64,000 nt of DNA, from NCBI GenBank assembly GCA_964569385.1, contig CAZMUM010000010.1, forward strand, positions 1 through 64,000, in the 5' to 3' direction. Positions 35,043 to 43,924 of the stretch are shown one piece after another. The position numbers and the translations under genes were made by a program. The stretch's first letter is position 1. Every line of letters begins with the position of its first letter. The notes under the pieces were generated by a model that saw only the letters and a program-made list of their open reading frames with translations, was not told the origin of the DNA and ran no database searches. Origin of the DNA: JAADHX01 sp964569385 (GTDB lineage: Bacteria; Actinomycetota; Acidimicrobiia; Acidimicrobiales; Poriferisodalaceae).

Positions 35043-35780
35043 ATGGCTAAGTCTTCTTCTGTTTCAAAAGTTGCCCGCGCTGCCGCGCAGGGCAGTCGTC
35101 CTGCTGCTCGTCCAGGCGAGCGCAACGTGTTCTTTCCGTTGGCGATGGCGCTTGTCGTTCTCATCGGCGTTGGTTTCGTGTTTCTGGCGCGGAGCGAGCG
35201 GGTCAGCAGTGCCGACAACTCCGAGCCCTTGGTTGGCGATCATTGGCACTCCGCTTACGAGGTCAACATCTGCGGCGTTGTCCAACCGGCGCTGCCGAAC
35301 GATGATCAGAACCGCACCGGTATTCATTCCCACGGCGATGGCCTCATACACATCCACCCCTTCCTCACCACAGTCACCGGTCGCGCCGCAACCCTTGGGG
35401 TGTTCATGGAAGAGGGCGGTCACTCCCTTACCGACTCCACTTTGCGAACATCAAGCGTCGACGTCTCTGAAGCTGCAACGCTGTGCAACGGCAACCCAAG
35501 CGAACTCGTTGTTCTCAAATGGGTCAACGTTACGGCACCTGATCCTCTCGTGTTCCGAGAGGGGCTCGCCGATATCAGGCTCGACAACGACGACCCAGCC
35601 CGCGGGCAGTTGTTCACCATTGCCCTTATCGAACTCGACGGCGACGTCGATTTCGCCGACATGAAGCCGCAGCGAGAGTTCCTCGACAACTACATCAACT
35701 CCGACCTCGATCTGCTGCCTCTATCCGAAACTGACGAAACGCCCACCGAAGGTGAAACTCCCGTCGGCGACACTCCGTAG
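35043..35780 (+). CDS. Membrane-anchored His-rich protein of unknown function
   Basis: 245 residues. A basic N-terminal tail (1-27) and one membrane helix (about 29-49) are followed by an extracytoplasmic domain. The domain starts with GDHWHSAYEVNICG and GIHSHGDGLIHIHPF, placing His67, His69, His95, His97, His103 and His105 close together, with Cys77 and Cys159. This looks like a metal site, though no known family is recognised. The tail is acidic and rich in Thr, Glu and Pro. It lies between glycosyltransferase and sugar-nucleotide genes read in the same direction, so a role at the cell surface is likely. Confidence 0.72.
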   Translation: MAKSSSVSKVARAAAQGSRPAARPGERNVFFPLAMALVVLIGVGFVFLARSERVSSADNSEPLVGDHWHSAYEVNICGVVQPALPNDDQNRTGIHSHGDGLIHIHPFLTTVTGRAATLGVFMEEGGHSLTDSTLRTSSVDVSEAATLCNGNPSELVVLKWVNVTAPDPLVFREGLADIRLDNDDPARGQLFTIALIELDGDVDFADMKPQREFLDNYINSDLDLLPLSETDETPTEGETPVGDTP

Positions 35781-35807
35781 CTCATCGCTGGCGATCGGTT
35801 ATCTGAG

Positions 35808-36809
35808 ATGAAAGCACTAGTGCTAGTGGGCGGCTTCGGCACCAGGCTGCGTCCGCTAACCCTCACCACACCTAAACAGATGTTGCCAATTGCGGGCACG
35901 CCAATGATCGAGTGGGTGGTTGGCCGTTTAGCCCAGTACGGGGTCGACGAGGTCGTTTTGAGTCTCGGGTATCGGCCCGACGCATTTATTGAGGCGTACC
36001 CAGACCAGATGTGCGCTGGTGTTGCCATCCGCTACGTCACCGAACCCGAACCTCTCGGTACATCTGGCGCGGTGCGTTACGCGGCGCTTGAGGCCGGTCT
36101 TGACGAGACGTTCCTAGTGCTCAACGGTGATGTATTGACCGATCTCGATGTGGGTTCCCTTATCGACTTTCACCGGTCTCGCGGCGCGGAAGCAACAATC
36201 GCTCTGCACCGCGTCGAGGATCCATCAGCATTTGGTGTCGTGCCAACTCACGACGATGGTCGGGTAATAGCATTTGTCGAAAAGCCACCCCGCGACGAAG
36301 CCCCCACCGACCTCATCAACGCTGGCACCTACGTAGTCGAACCCTCGGTGATCGATCGCATCCCCGCCGGTCGGTCAGTTTCCATCGAGCGCGAGACCTT
36401 CCCTCAACTTGTCGACGCCGGCTCCCTCTACGCCATGGCCGCCGATCCCTACTGGCTCGACACTGGCACTCCGCAGCTCTACATCGATGCCAACCTCGAT
36501 GCCATAGCCGGCCGTCGCGCCGGGATACAAGTCGAAGCTGTGTTCGGAGCTGTTGCTCCCGATGCCAACGTGACCAACAGCGTCGTCGGCGCGGGGTCGA
36601 CCATTGGTGCTGGCGCCGAGGTCACCGGCTCGGTAATCATGAGCAATGTAACTGTCGGGTCCGGTGCCACTATTTGCGATTCGATCCTCATGCACGATGT
36701 CGAGGTTGGTACGGGTGCAACCGTTGTCGGTTGCTCCGTTGTTGGCATCGGCGAACGAATCGCTCCGAATCAGGCTGTGAACGCCGAACGGATCCCTCCG
36801 CCGGATTGA
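35808..36809 (+). CDS. Sugar-phosphate nucleotidyltransferase, mannose-1-phosphate guanylyltransferase-like
   Basis: 333 residues. The nucleotide-binding start LVGGFGTRLRPLTLTTPKQM and EPEPLGTSGAVRYAA, with LNGDVLTD, define the family. From about 250 there are left-handed beta-helix hexapeptides (VVGAGSTIGAGAEVTGSV). The sequence most resembles actinobacterial GDP-mannose pyrophosphorylases of the ManB/Rv3264c type. GDP-mannose would feed gmd at 45084. A glucose-1-phosphate thymidylyltransferase activity is the alternative. Confidence 0.82.
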   Translation: MKALVLVGGFGTRLRPLTLTTPKQMLPIAGTPMIEWVVGRLAQYGVDEVVLSLGYRPDAFIEAYPDQMCAGVAIRYVTEPEPLGTSGAVRYAALEAGLDETFLVLNGDVLTDLDVGSLIDFHRSRGAEATIALHRVEDPSAFGVVPTHDDGRVIAFVEKPPRDEAPTDLINAGTYVVEPSVIDRIPAGRSVSIERETFPQLVDAGSLYAMAADPYWLDTGTPQLYIDANLDAIAGRRAGIQVEAVFGAVAPDANVTNSVVGAGSTIGAGAEVTGSVIMSNVTVGSGATICDSILMHDVEVGTGATVVGCSVVGIGERIAPNQAVNAERIPPPD

Positions 36810-36816
36810 GTTGACG

Positions 36817-37731
36817 ATGCGAATGATGGTGACCGGAGGAGCCGGGTTCGTAGGGTCCCATCTTGTCGATCGATTTCTGGCTGAGGGTCATGAAGTTGAG
36901 GTCGTCGACGACCTGTCATCTGGTTCGATAGCAAGGCTCGTCGACGCCCGGAAATCGGGATCGTTCACCTTTCACCACATGGATGTGAGGTCGCCTGGTC
37001 TGGTCGACCTCATCGGGTCTAGCAGTCCCGACGTTTTGTGGCATCTTGCCGGCCGCCACAGTGGCAACGGGTCCTTTGCCGATCCGGTCGGGGACGCCGA
37101 GGTCGCAGTGCTTGGTGTCCTAAACGTTCTCGAAGCGGCTCGACTACACAGATCGACAAAGGTTGGCGTCCTCGTTCGCGGTCTGTACCGACGAGAAGAA
37201 CCAACAGCGGGCCGGACCCTTGTCGGTCAGCGGATATCGCAACCGGTGCATGTCGCCACCGAAGCGGTGGTCGACTATGTGCGCGTCTATTGCGACGTCT
37301 ATGGCGTCGATGGCCGGGTGCTGGCTTGCAGCTCCATCTACGGCCCTCACCAGCGTGCCGAAGGCGGCGGAGTGGTCGCATCGTTTGTTGCTGCGGCGAC
37401 CGCTGGCAACCCTCCAACCGTCGAGGGGTCGGGATCCCAAGTCCGAGACCTCGTCCATGTCGACGACGTTGTCGACGCCATCGCCAGAGCCAGTGATCTA
37501 CCAACGGGTTCGATTGTTCCCATTGGTTCGGGAAAGAGTGTGGCTATCGAGGACCTAGCCCGTCTTGTCATGCAGCGGTGCGGAGTCGGTGGCGAACCAC
37601 TCTCGGTACCTGGCCGTCGTTCTGAGCGGCCCGGCATTGCCTTTCCTGTCGAGGATGCCGCCAATCGAATGGGTTGGCGATCCTTCACTTCGCTAACCGA
37701 CGGCATCGACGATCTGATCCAACGTCGCTAG
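36817..37731 (+). CDS. NAD-dependent epimerase/dehydratase homologue lacking the Tyr-Lys catalytic pair
   Basis: 304 residues from the ATG at 36817. The Rossmann start VTGGAGFVGSHLVDRFLAEG is intact, as are DVLWHLAG, CSSIYGPH and VRDLVHVDDVVDA, so the extended short-chain dehydrogenase fold is clear. The usual S-P-Y-x-x-S-K segment reads QPVHVATEAVVDY: the catalytic Tyr is Val144 and the Lys is Thr148. The preceding SS-x-VYG segment is also altered (VRGLYRREEP). The protein probably binds NAD but should not catalyse the usual chemistry. It ends flush against the convergent cofE stop. Confidence 0.75.
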   Translation: MRMMVTGGAGFVGSHLVDRFLAEGHEVEVVDDLSSGSIARLVDARKSGSFTFHHMDVRSPGLVDLIGSSSPDVLWHLAGRHSGNGSFADPVGDAEVAVLGVLNVLEAARLHRSTKVGVLVRGLYRREEPTAGRTLVGQRISQPVHVATEAVVDYVRVYCDVYGVDGRVLACSSIYGPHQRAEGGGVVASFVAAATAGNPPTVEGSGSQVRDLVHVDDVVDAIARASDLPTGSIVPIGSGKSVAIEDLARLVMQRCGVGGEPLSVPGRRSERPGIAFPVEDAANRMGWRSFTSLTDGIDDLIQRR

Positions 37732-38451
37732 TTACCTGAAGAGGTCCTCGCTGGCTGGCCTGACGACCTCGTCAACCACGCCAGAGGTTCGAAACCAGGT
37801 GGCATCAACACCGCGGATAATGGCGACCGGCACACCCGTCGACTTGCCGCAGACCAGATCGGCCGCTGCCGCGAGCTCATCGACGATGCAAACCTCGGTA
37901 ACCATAAGTTCTCGGCCAAGGGCATCGGTGGTGCCGCGTAGGTCGAGAATGGCACCGATGCCGGCGCAACCGATAGCCACGTCGGTTACACCCCGGCGCC
38001 ACGGTCGCCCAAAGGTGTCGGAGACAATAACGGCCACGTCGAGACCGTGGGCCCCTTTTAGTCGGTCGCGAATCCGGCGGGCCGAACGGTCAGAATCGTC
38101 GGGGAGCAGCGCTGCTTGCCCCCTGGCTACGTTCGATAGGTCGATCCCGGCGTTGGCGCACACGAAACCGTGTTTGGTCTGGGAGATGATGAGGTCACCT
38201 CGGCGTCTGAGGATGCGGACCGACTCTCGTTCGACGATCGGTTTGTGGCTGAGGGGGTTGGTCGGGTCGATTTCGACCATTGCTCCTTCGGCTTTGGAGA
38301 CGATCTTCTGGGTAACTACCACTACGTCGCCGTCGACGAGTCCGTGGTCAGAGGCGTTGGCCGCCTCTACAACAAGCGCGGCGATGTCGTCGGCCCGGCC
38401 GATCTCGGGTATTCCCCGCACCGGGATGATCTGTAGCGTTCCGTTACTCAT
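37732..38451 (-). CDS. cofE: Coenzyme F420-0:L-glutamate ligase
   Basis: 239 residues from the ATG at 38451, 11 bp after the cofD stop. VDGDVVVVTQKIVSKAEGAMV, ERESVRILRRRGDLIISQTKHGFVCANAGID and VIVSDTFGRPWRRGVTDVAIG are diagnostic of CofE (the FbiB N-terminal half). It adds glutamates to F420-0 using GTP. It lacks the nitroreductase-like C-terminal domain of mycobacterial FbiB. It is the last gene of a reverse-strand operon that starts with glycosyltransferase genes. Confidence 0.93.
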   Translation of the reverse strand: MSNGTLQIIPVRGIPEIGRADDIAALVVEAANASDHGLVDGDVVVVTQKIVSKAEGAMVEIDPTNPLSHKPIVERESVRILRRRGDLIISQTKHGFVCANAGIDLSNVARGQAALLPDDSDRSARRIRDRLKGAHGLDVAVIVSDTFGRPWRRGVTDVAIGCAGIGAILDLRGTTDALGRELMVTEVCIVDELAAAADLVCGKSTGVPVAIIRGVDATWFRTSGVVDEVVRPASEDLFR

Positions 38452-38462
38452 TGTCGTGCCAA

Positions 38463-39410
38463 TCAGTCGAGAGCGCGAATAGTTGTGCTTGCCAGGGTCC
38501 CGGCGATGTCGACCGATGCCATCACTGTGTCGGTTACAACACACCGCAAGCCGAGCATTTCGATGGCACCCTCGAGATGAGCGTCGGCGTTATCAATGAC
38601 TATCGCCGAGATGAGGTGTTTGTACATCTGAGCCACGCCCAGAGCCGAAACTTCGTGGCCAAGAGACTGCATCATCGCCGCCGCCGGTCCTTTGAGCGCC
38701 TTGCCACCAACAATGGGAGAGATTGCTACGTTGCGGGCCCGACGCTTGATCAACGCGTCGGTGACTCCGGGAACTTCAAGAACGGGAGCGATTGAGACCA
38801 ACGGGTTGCTCGGCGCGATAACAACAATGTCGGCTTCGGCAATCTTGGACAGGGCGACCGAAGATGCCGTTGCATCGGCTATCCCCGCGAACGTAACGGA
38901 GTCGACTTGCACCGCGTGTTGTCGTCGGACGAAGTAGTCCTGGAACCCGATCTCGCCAACGTCTGGTACGACGATTCGAGTTTCGATGGGGTCATCGGTG
39001 ATTGGAAACAGAGCAATCGCCACATCGAGGGCTGCACACAACTCGCCAGTGACCTCGGTGAGCGAAACCCCCGCGGCTAGGCGTTGGCTTCGAAACAAAT
39101 GAACAGCCAGGTCTCGGTCGCCGAGCCGAAACCAGGTTTCGCCACCGAGTGCCTCAAGCTCGTCCATTACGGCCCAAGTCTCGCCAACACGACCCCAGCC
39201 AGTTTGCGGGTTCACCTCGCCAGCGAGGGTGTACATACAGGTGTCGAGGTCGGGGCTGATCGATAACCCGTGCAGTACGAAGTCGTCGGCAACGTTGACT
39301 ACAGCGGCGTCGTTAGCGGCCGCGTCGCCTCTGGTGCTAACAAGCCCACGCAGAAACTTGGCCGCACCAACACCGCCCGCGATGGTGACAACCGACCCTG
39401 GAGAAATCAT
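38463..39410 (-). CDS. cofD: 2-phospho-L-lactate/phosphoenolpyruvate transferase, F420 biosynthesis
   Basis: 315 residues from the ATG at 39410 (a GTG one codon earlier is possible). TIAGGVGAAKFLRGLV, VNVADDFVLHGLSISPDLDT and LFPITDDPIETRI are the CofD/FbiA motifs, and APSNPLVSIAPVL is the conserved late segment. It joins the lactyl or enolpyruvyl phosphate moiety to Fo to give (dehydro)F420-0. It starts 9 bp after a GT4 gene, so F420 synthesis appears transcriptionally linked to glycan genes here. Confidence 0.94.
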   Translation of the reverse strand: MISPGSVVTIAGGVGAAKFLRGLVSTRGDAAANDAAVVNVADDFVLHGLSISPDLDTCMYTLAGEVNPQTGWGRVGETWAVMDELEALGGETWFRLGDRDLAVHLFRSQRLAAGVSLTEVTGELCAALDVAIALFPITDDPIETRIVVPDVGEIGFQDYFVRRQHAVQVDSVTFAGIADATASSVALSKIAEADIVVIAPSNPLVSIAPVLEVPGVTDALIKRRARNVAISPIVGGKALKGPAAAMMQSLGHEVSALGVAQMYKHLISAIVIDNADAHLEGAIEMLGLRCVVTDTVMASVDIAGTLASTTIRALD

Positions 39411-39419
39411 CACCGGAGC

Positions 39420-40628
39420 CTACGACCGATGCGCTAGGAGTCGTTCACAGAAGGCCACATATCGTTCGATGACCTTCGGCCAGGCAAATACTCGATCGGT
39501 GTACTCGGCGCCGGCCGCCGCGAGCCGGCTCCGCAGCGCCGGGTCCTCGATGAGCCGATCGAGCGCGACTTCATAGGTGCTGTAGTCGCCGAACCACAAT
39601 CCACCGCCAGCGCGCGATGCGTGTTCGACCGTCGCCCCGCACTGAGCGTTGACCAGTACTGGAGTGCCCGCCATCCAGGCCTCGAGGATCACCATGGCGA
39701 ACGACTCCATTGCCGAAGGCGAGATCGACACTTGGGCTCCGGCGACTAGCGCCCACTTGGTGTCTTCGTCGACTGTGTCGGTGACCACGATCTTTGGGTG
39801 AGGATCTAGCTGTTCGCTGGCCGGTCCTATGAAAACGAGCTTGGGTGCATCGGCACGGCGCTCGCAGTAGAGCCGATGAAAGGCGTCGAGCGCTCGCGCT
39901 CCTTTGCCGTTCTCGACCCGCCCGACGCAAACGACGTAGGGGCCATCGCCGATGCCGTATCGGCGACGGAGGTTGGCCCGAAGCTCAGCATCGGTGATGA
40001 CTTCGCTGAGCCTGTCAGGAACGTCGATTCCGAGCCCGAGCGTGACCGACGGGATATGGCTTACCGGGTTGAGGCGTTCGACAAGCTCTCGTTCAGCGTC
40101 GGTGTAGTACGAGATGCCGGCCGCACTTCGATACATCTGCTGAACGAGCCCCAGTTGGAGGGCTGGTTCGTCATGGGCTGCGCCGTGCAGCACAGCTCGG
40201 TCGCCTAACAACGGGACGCCTCGCAGCGCTGGCCAAAACAGGTACGGCGAGAAGGCGACCAGATCGCAGTCGGACGCTGCCGCGGCCTCGATGACAGCTG
40301 GGCACAACGGGCCTTGGCGATCTATGAAGTCGTTCTCGTCGGCGGGCAGCAGACTTGAAGGCGAGGCGTTGACTCGGTCGGCAACCACGGGCCAGAGGGG
40401 ATCTCTGCCTACTTCGGAGTGGAAACGGTGGACCGTCACGCCATTCATGACGGTCGTGCCCGCTGGTTCGACGTCTTCCCACGTGATGGCCGAAATTGCG
40501 CCGGTGGTAAAGACCTCGACGGTCCAGCCGTGCCAGGCAACCAGGCGTTCGGCGATCATCCGCAGCGCCTTCTCGGCGCCACCGACCGCGTCGTCTCCGT
40601 ATCGTGGGACCACGACTCCGAGCTTCAC
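39420..40628 (-). CDS. GT4 family glycosyltransferase
   Basis: 402 residues from a GTG that overlaps the preceding stop by one base (TAGTG). VVPRYGDDAVGGAEKALRMI starts the acceptor domain. VCVGRVENGKGARALDAFHR and SPSAMESFAMVILEAWMAG mark the donor domain. The acceptor domain is long, with an extra segment (GRDPLWPVVADRVNAS). It is co-transcribed with two more GT4 genes upstream and cofD/cofE downstream. Confidence 0.88.
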   Translation of the reverse strand: MKLGVVVPRYGDDAVGGAEKALRMIAERLVAWHGWTVEVFTTGAISAITWEDVEPAGTTVMNGVTVHRFHSEVGRDPLWPVVADRVNASPSSLLPADENDFIDRQGPLCPAVIEAAAASDCDLVAFSPYLFWPALRGVPLLGDRAVLHGAAHDEPALQLGLVQQMYRSAAGISYYTDAERELVERLNPVSHIPSVTLGLGIDVPDRLSEVITDAELRANLRRRYGIGDGPYVVCVGRVENGKGARALDAFHRLYCERRADAPKLVFIGPASEQLDPHPKIVVTDTVDEDTKWALVAGAQVSISPSAMESFAMVILEAWMAGTPVLVNAQCGATVEHASRAGGGLWFGDYSTYEVALDRLIEDPALRSRLAAAGAEYTDRVFAWPKVIERYVAFCERLLAHRS

Positions 40629-41713
40629 TATGCACTCGCTCGTTCGAATGATGCGCCGTCGATATTTAGCGCGACCACGGCTAGGAATCGATCCACCGCT
40701 GAGTCGGCACCGAAGTCGCGGGCCCGGAGTTGTCCGGCGATCGACAACTTGAGCCGGAGATCCGTGTGGGTAAACACGTGGTCGATGGCTGTGGCGACTA
40801 CCGAAGGGCTCTTGGTATCAAGGACAAGCCCAGCTCCGGCCACGGTCTCGGCCACGGCGGCTGCATCGAAGGCAATGACAGGAACACCGCGATGCATCGC
40901 CTCGACTAGCGGCATCCCGAAACCTTCATGATCCGACAAGCAGCAGAACAGATCGGCGCCAGAGTAGGCGGCATCGAGCTGAGAATCACCCACGCTCTGT
41001 TCGAAGGTGACGCTGTCCGTTAGCCCAAGGCTGTCGACGTAGCGGCGAAGCGCAGTCAGGTAGCGGCCAATGCCAGACCCGCCGATGAGTCTCAGACGCG
41101 CCCTAGGCCAACGTTTCACAACGAGTTCGAACGCTGCGATGAGGTCATGTTGGGCTTTGTTAGGGGCGAAGCGACCAACGAACAAGATGGTGGGGTCAGT
41201 TGTTGGCTTGTCTTGGGCCCTTGTCGATTCGGGTCGCAGGTCGAAAACCAGCGGAGCGACGGTCGTACGGTCGCAACCAGCTCTTGTGAGTTGGAGGCGG
41301 TTGTGTTCTGAGACGCCGATACCGAGATCGGCCCTGTTCGCCAACCTCTCCAACTGACGTCTGGCCAAGGTAAGGCGATGAACGACCTCGTCGTCCCATG
41401 GCGAGACGAGGTCGAGCGGAGTCAGGTCGTGATGCACGAGCACCAGCGGCTCGGGTCTAGCCATTACCGCCTCAGCTAGATCGGCCCCGGTGGCCATGTG
41501 GTAAACGTTGATTGTGTTCGAACCGGGGGCCGGGGGCGAGTCATCGAGGGAGCTGAGGTTTGTCGTAAACTGAGCGGTCTCGTTATGGTCGGCTTCGACC
41601 ACGATCGACGAGTTGATGCCCCGATCTTCAAGATGGTGGTGCAGCCGCAAGACATGACCGCCGATGGCATCGCGTGGGTACAGCGCGGGGACGAATTGAC
41701 GGATCGAAGTCAC
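40628..41713 (-). CDS. GT4 family glycosyltransferase
   Basis: 361 residues from a GTG at 41713 that shares one base with the upstream stop; longer frames run over the neighbouring gene and are rejected. IRQFVPALYPRDAIGGHVLRL is the N-terminal segment, FVGRFAPNKAQHDLIAAFEL the start of the donor half and CLSDHEGFGMPLVEAMHRG the donor site. It is clearly paralogous to the next gene upstream (41713-42777), indicating local duplication. Confidence 0.9.
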   Translation of the reverse strand: MTSIRQFVPALYPRDAIGGHVLRLHHHLEDRGINSSIVVEADHNETAQFTTNLSSLDDSPPAPGSNTINVYHMATGADLAEAVMARPEPLVLVHHDLTPLDLVSPWDDEVVHRLTLARRQLERLANRADLGIGVSEHNRLQLTRAGCDRTTVAPLVFDLRPESTRAQDKPTTDPTILFVGRFAPNKAQHDLIAAFELVVKRWPRARLRLIGGSGIGRYLTALRRYVDSLGLTDSVTFEQSVGDSQLDAAYSGADLFCCLSDHEGFGMPLVEAMHRGVPVIAFDAAAVAETVAGAGLVLDTKSPSVVATAIDHVFTHTDLRLKLSIAGQLRARDFGADSAVDRFLAVVALNIDGASFERASA

Positions 41714-42777
41714 TAGGCGCCATCGAGCAGCGCGGCGATAAGCGTCGACCATGCGGCCCGAGTCTTCGTCAAAGTGAACTCTGCGGCCTGGCGTTGGCCA
41801 GCTTCGCGCATGGAGTTGGCGAGGGTCTGATCGTTGCCGACTCTGGCCACCGCTGCGGCAAACACATCGGCCGACTTGTCTGGAAGAATCAGACCTGCAC
41901 CACCAACTGTGCCGGTAACGGCGGTCGAGGCGTAGGCAACCACAGGCACTAAGTGGTGCATGGCTTCGACGATCGGTACGCAGAACCCTTCGTGTTCCGA
42001 CGCGCACACGAACACATCGGCAGACCCATAGTGATCGGCCAATTCCTGGTCGGTCACACCGTCGTAGATGTGGACTCCGTCGAGCCCTAGAGCATCGACG
42101 TAGTCGCCAACGGCGTCGAAGTAGCTGGAGAACGTCTTTGACCCAACAAGATGAAGCTCAGCGTTGGGGTCGTGTTCTCTGCATAACACCGCGAACATTG
42201 CCACGAGGTCGTGCTGGGCCTTGTTTGGTGCGATCCGGCCAACGAACAAGAGTCGCAGGCCCGAACCCTTGGGATCTGATTTAGTGCGGCGAGTCCTTGT
42301 GCGGGGCATTAGGCGACCCGGTTCGAACATGACGGGAATCGTCATCGACTCTGAGTATCCGGCTGCATCGACCTCAGAGCGGTTGAAGTCCGAATCGCAC
42401 ACGGCTAGGTCGGTGACCTTGGCGTACCGACTCAACTGCTCTCGGCCGAGGGTTATCTCGGCTCCGATTTCGGCCGACCACCGTTCGAGCTGCTCGATCG
42501 GCGTGATGTTGTGGTACACAAGAACGCGTTTCCCAGCGCGCTGTTCGTAGAAGTCGCCGGCAACCCCGCCGATCGAGTGGTGATAGATGCACCATTCGTC
42601 GTCGTCGGGAAGGTCGCCGAGTGGTTGGGCGATGTCGGTGAGCTCATGGTGGATGTTGGCGGCCCACAGGTTGGAGTCGTGACCTAGATCGCCGAGTAGC
42701 CGGTGCAGTTCAAGTGTGTAGTTGCCCACGGCATCGCGCGGTGACAGCGTCGGCAAGATCTGGTGGACAACCGCCAT
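41713..42777 (-). CDS. GT4 family glycosyltransferase
   Basis: 354 residues. VVHQILPTLSPRDAVGNYTL begins the protein, and FVGRIAPNKAQHDLVAMFAV with CASEHEGFCVPIVEAMHHL form the donor half. These segments align closely with the downstream neighbour (PRDAIGGHVLRL, FVGRFAPNKAQHDL), so the two are tandem paralogues. The gene overlaps its neighbour by one base and lies 7 bp after the hypothetical gene at 42785. Confidence 0.9.
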   Translation of the reverse strand: MAVVHQILPTLSPRDAVGNYTLELHRLLGDLGHDSNLWAANIHHELTDIAQPLGDLPDDDEWCIYHHSIGGVAGDFYEQRAGKRVLVYHNITPIEQLERWSAEIGAEITLGREQLSRYAKVTDLAVCDSDFNRSEVDAAGYSESMTIPVMFEPGRLMPRTRTRRTKSDPKGSGLRLLFVGRIAPNKAQHDLVAMFAVLCREHDPNAELHLVGSKTFSSYFDAVGDYVDALGLDGVHIYDGVTDQELADHYGSADVFVCASEHEGFCVPIVEAMHHLVPVVAYASTAVTGTVGGAGLILPDKSADVFAAAVARVGNDQTLANSMREAGQRQAAEFTLTKTRAAWSTLIAALLDGA

Positions 42778-42784
42778 CTTTACT

Positions 42785-43810
42785 TCAGGATGCCGATCCG
42801 GTGACGATCACCCGGTCGTCTGTGCTCAAATCACGCGTGGTTCTGGCACCGAGAGAGCCGAGAAGTGCGAGCCATGTAGGTGTCGATAGCGGGTGTCCGG
42901 GGGTGAGGTCGGCGGCTACCGGGCCGAGCGCGGCATCCCACCCGAGACGGTGTTTACCCACGATGACGAGGCGTCCGCCCGGTTTGAGGGTGCGGATGGC
43001 CTCTGTTACGAGGCGCAATCGAGAATCGACGGTTCGACTGTTGATGGCGGGTCCAGCAAGCACAATTGCTCCGAGCACACCGTCGGCGACTCCGTGGAGG
43101 TAAGCACCCACTTCGGCCAGCCTGACATCGGCCGACCCTGGCCCGTCTGACCCGTCGCTGTCGGTGTCAAGCTGGGCCACGAGATGAGCATCGATGCCGC
43201 GTTCGATGAGAGCTTCGACGGTGGACGGCTCGATTCCGTGGGCCATGATCTGCCCTGTCGTTCCTTCCAGCGCTCGGTAGAGATCGGTGGCGCTCACGTT
43301 GTCTGGGCCGAATTCGTGGTGGGCGAGCTCGGCCCGAAGTTCGCCGTAGGGACCGGTTTGGGTTTCCAGTTGGGCGACCCGACCTCGCAAGTCGTCGAGC
43401 TCGCTAGCCAACATTCGCAAAGGCCGGGTGACCTGAATACCTAGAGTCGTGACTTGGCGGGCCACATGCAGGTGATACCAAGCTGTCGACTTCTTGACGG
43501 TCTGTTTGACGATGGCAAACGGACGCCGGCTGGCATCGGTGGGTACGTCTACGTTGATGAACGAGGCCGATTCCACGGCGCGAATGGCCCCATCGATGCC
43601 GGTTCGTCGATAGGTGAGCGGCGCGAACCGATCAAACTCCGAATCGAGACGCTCAAGATCGGCTGCTGAGTACTCGCCGGAGTCGCGGCGCCGCTTGGCC
43701 TCGGCAACTATCTCCGCAACCACGTCTTGGAACGAGATCTGTGCGACTGGCTCTGAAGGAGTTGAACCCAAAGGAGTTGAACCCAAAGGGGTTGAAGAGG
43801 TATCGGTCAT
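42785..43810 (-). CDS. Protein with degenerate methyltransferase-like C-terminal domain
   Basis: 341 residues from the ATG at 43810. The first 25 residues hold a short tandem repeat (STPLG units). A helical, charged middle follows, including RPLRMLASELDDLRGRVAQLE, which could be a coiled coil. The C-terminal part (about 185-341) resembles the second half of a class I methyltransferase (EAIRTLKPGGRLVIVGK), but no glycine-rich SAM motif is found before it. It is first in the operon of three GT4 genes and cofD/cofE. The function is unknown; it may be structural or a non-catalytic partner. Confidence 0.6.
   Translation of the reverse strand: MTDTSSTPLGSTPLGSTPSEPVAQISFQDVVAEIVAEAKRRRDSGEYSAADLERLDSEFDRFAPLTYRRTGIDGAIRAVESASFINVDVPTDASRRPFAIVKQTVKKSTAWYHLHVARQVTTLGIQVTRPLRMLASELDDLRGRVAQLETQTGPYGELRAELAHHEFGPDNVSATDLYRALEGTTGQIMAHGIEPSTVEALIERGIDAHLVAQLDTDSDGSDGPGSADVRLAEVGAYLHGVADGVLGAIVLAGPAINSRTVDSRLRLVTEAIRTLKPGGRLVIVGKHRLGWDAALGPVAADLTPGHPLSTPTWLALLGSLGARTTRDLSTDDRVIVTGSAS
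43758..43796 (-). repeat. 15-bp tandem repeat inside a CDS start
   Basis: Two full copies of GGAGTTGAACCCAAA (43758-43772 and 43773-43787) are followed by a partial, slightly changed third copy. On the coding strand they encode STPLG units near the N-terminus of the protein at 42785-43810. Their whole-codon length means copy number could vary without breaking the frame. Confidence 0.8.
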
Positions 43811-43924
43811 CGCGCTTCCGGCTCGTGAACAATGCACGGCGAGGGTATCGCTGTGGGCGACAACAAGGGTGACTACTGCAATCGGTGACCCATTGGTCCT
43901 CAGATTGCCGTAGCGTCGTCCCTC

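Noticed and set aside
37163..37300. Alternative frame (ASSFAVCTDEK) as sign of paired frameshifts in the degenerate epimerase
   Set aside because: The main frame aligns through the whole region including flanks of the missing Tyr/Lys; the other frame matches only a few residues.
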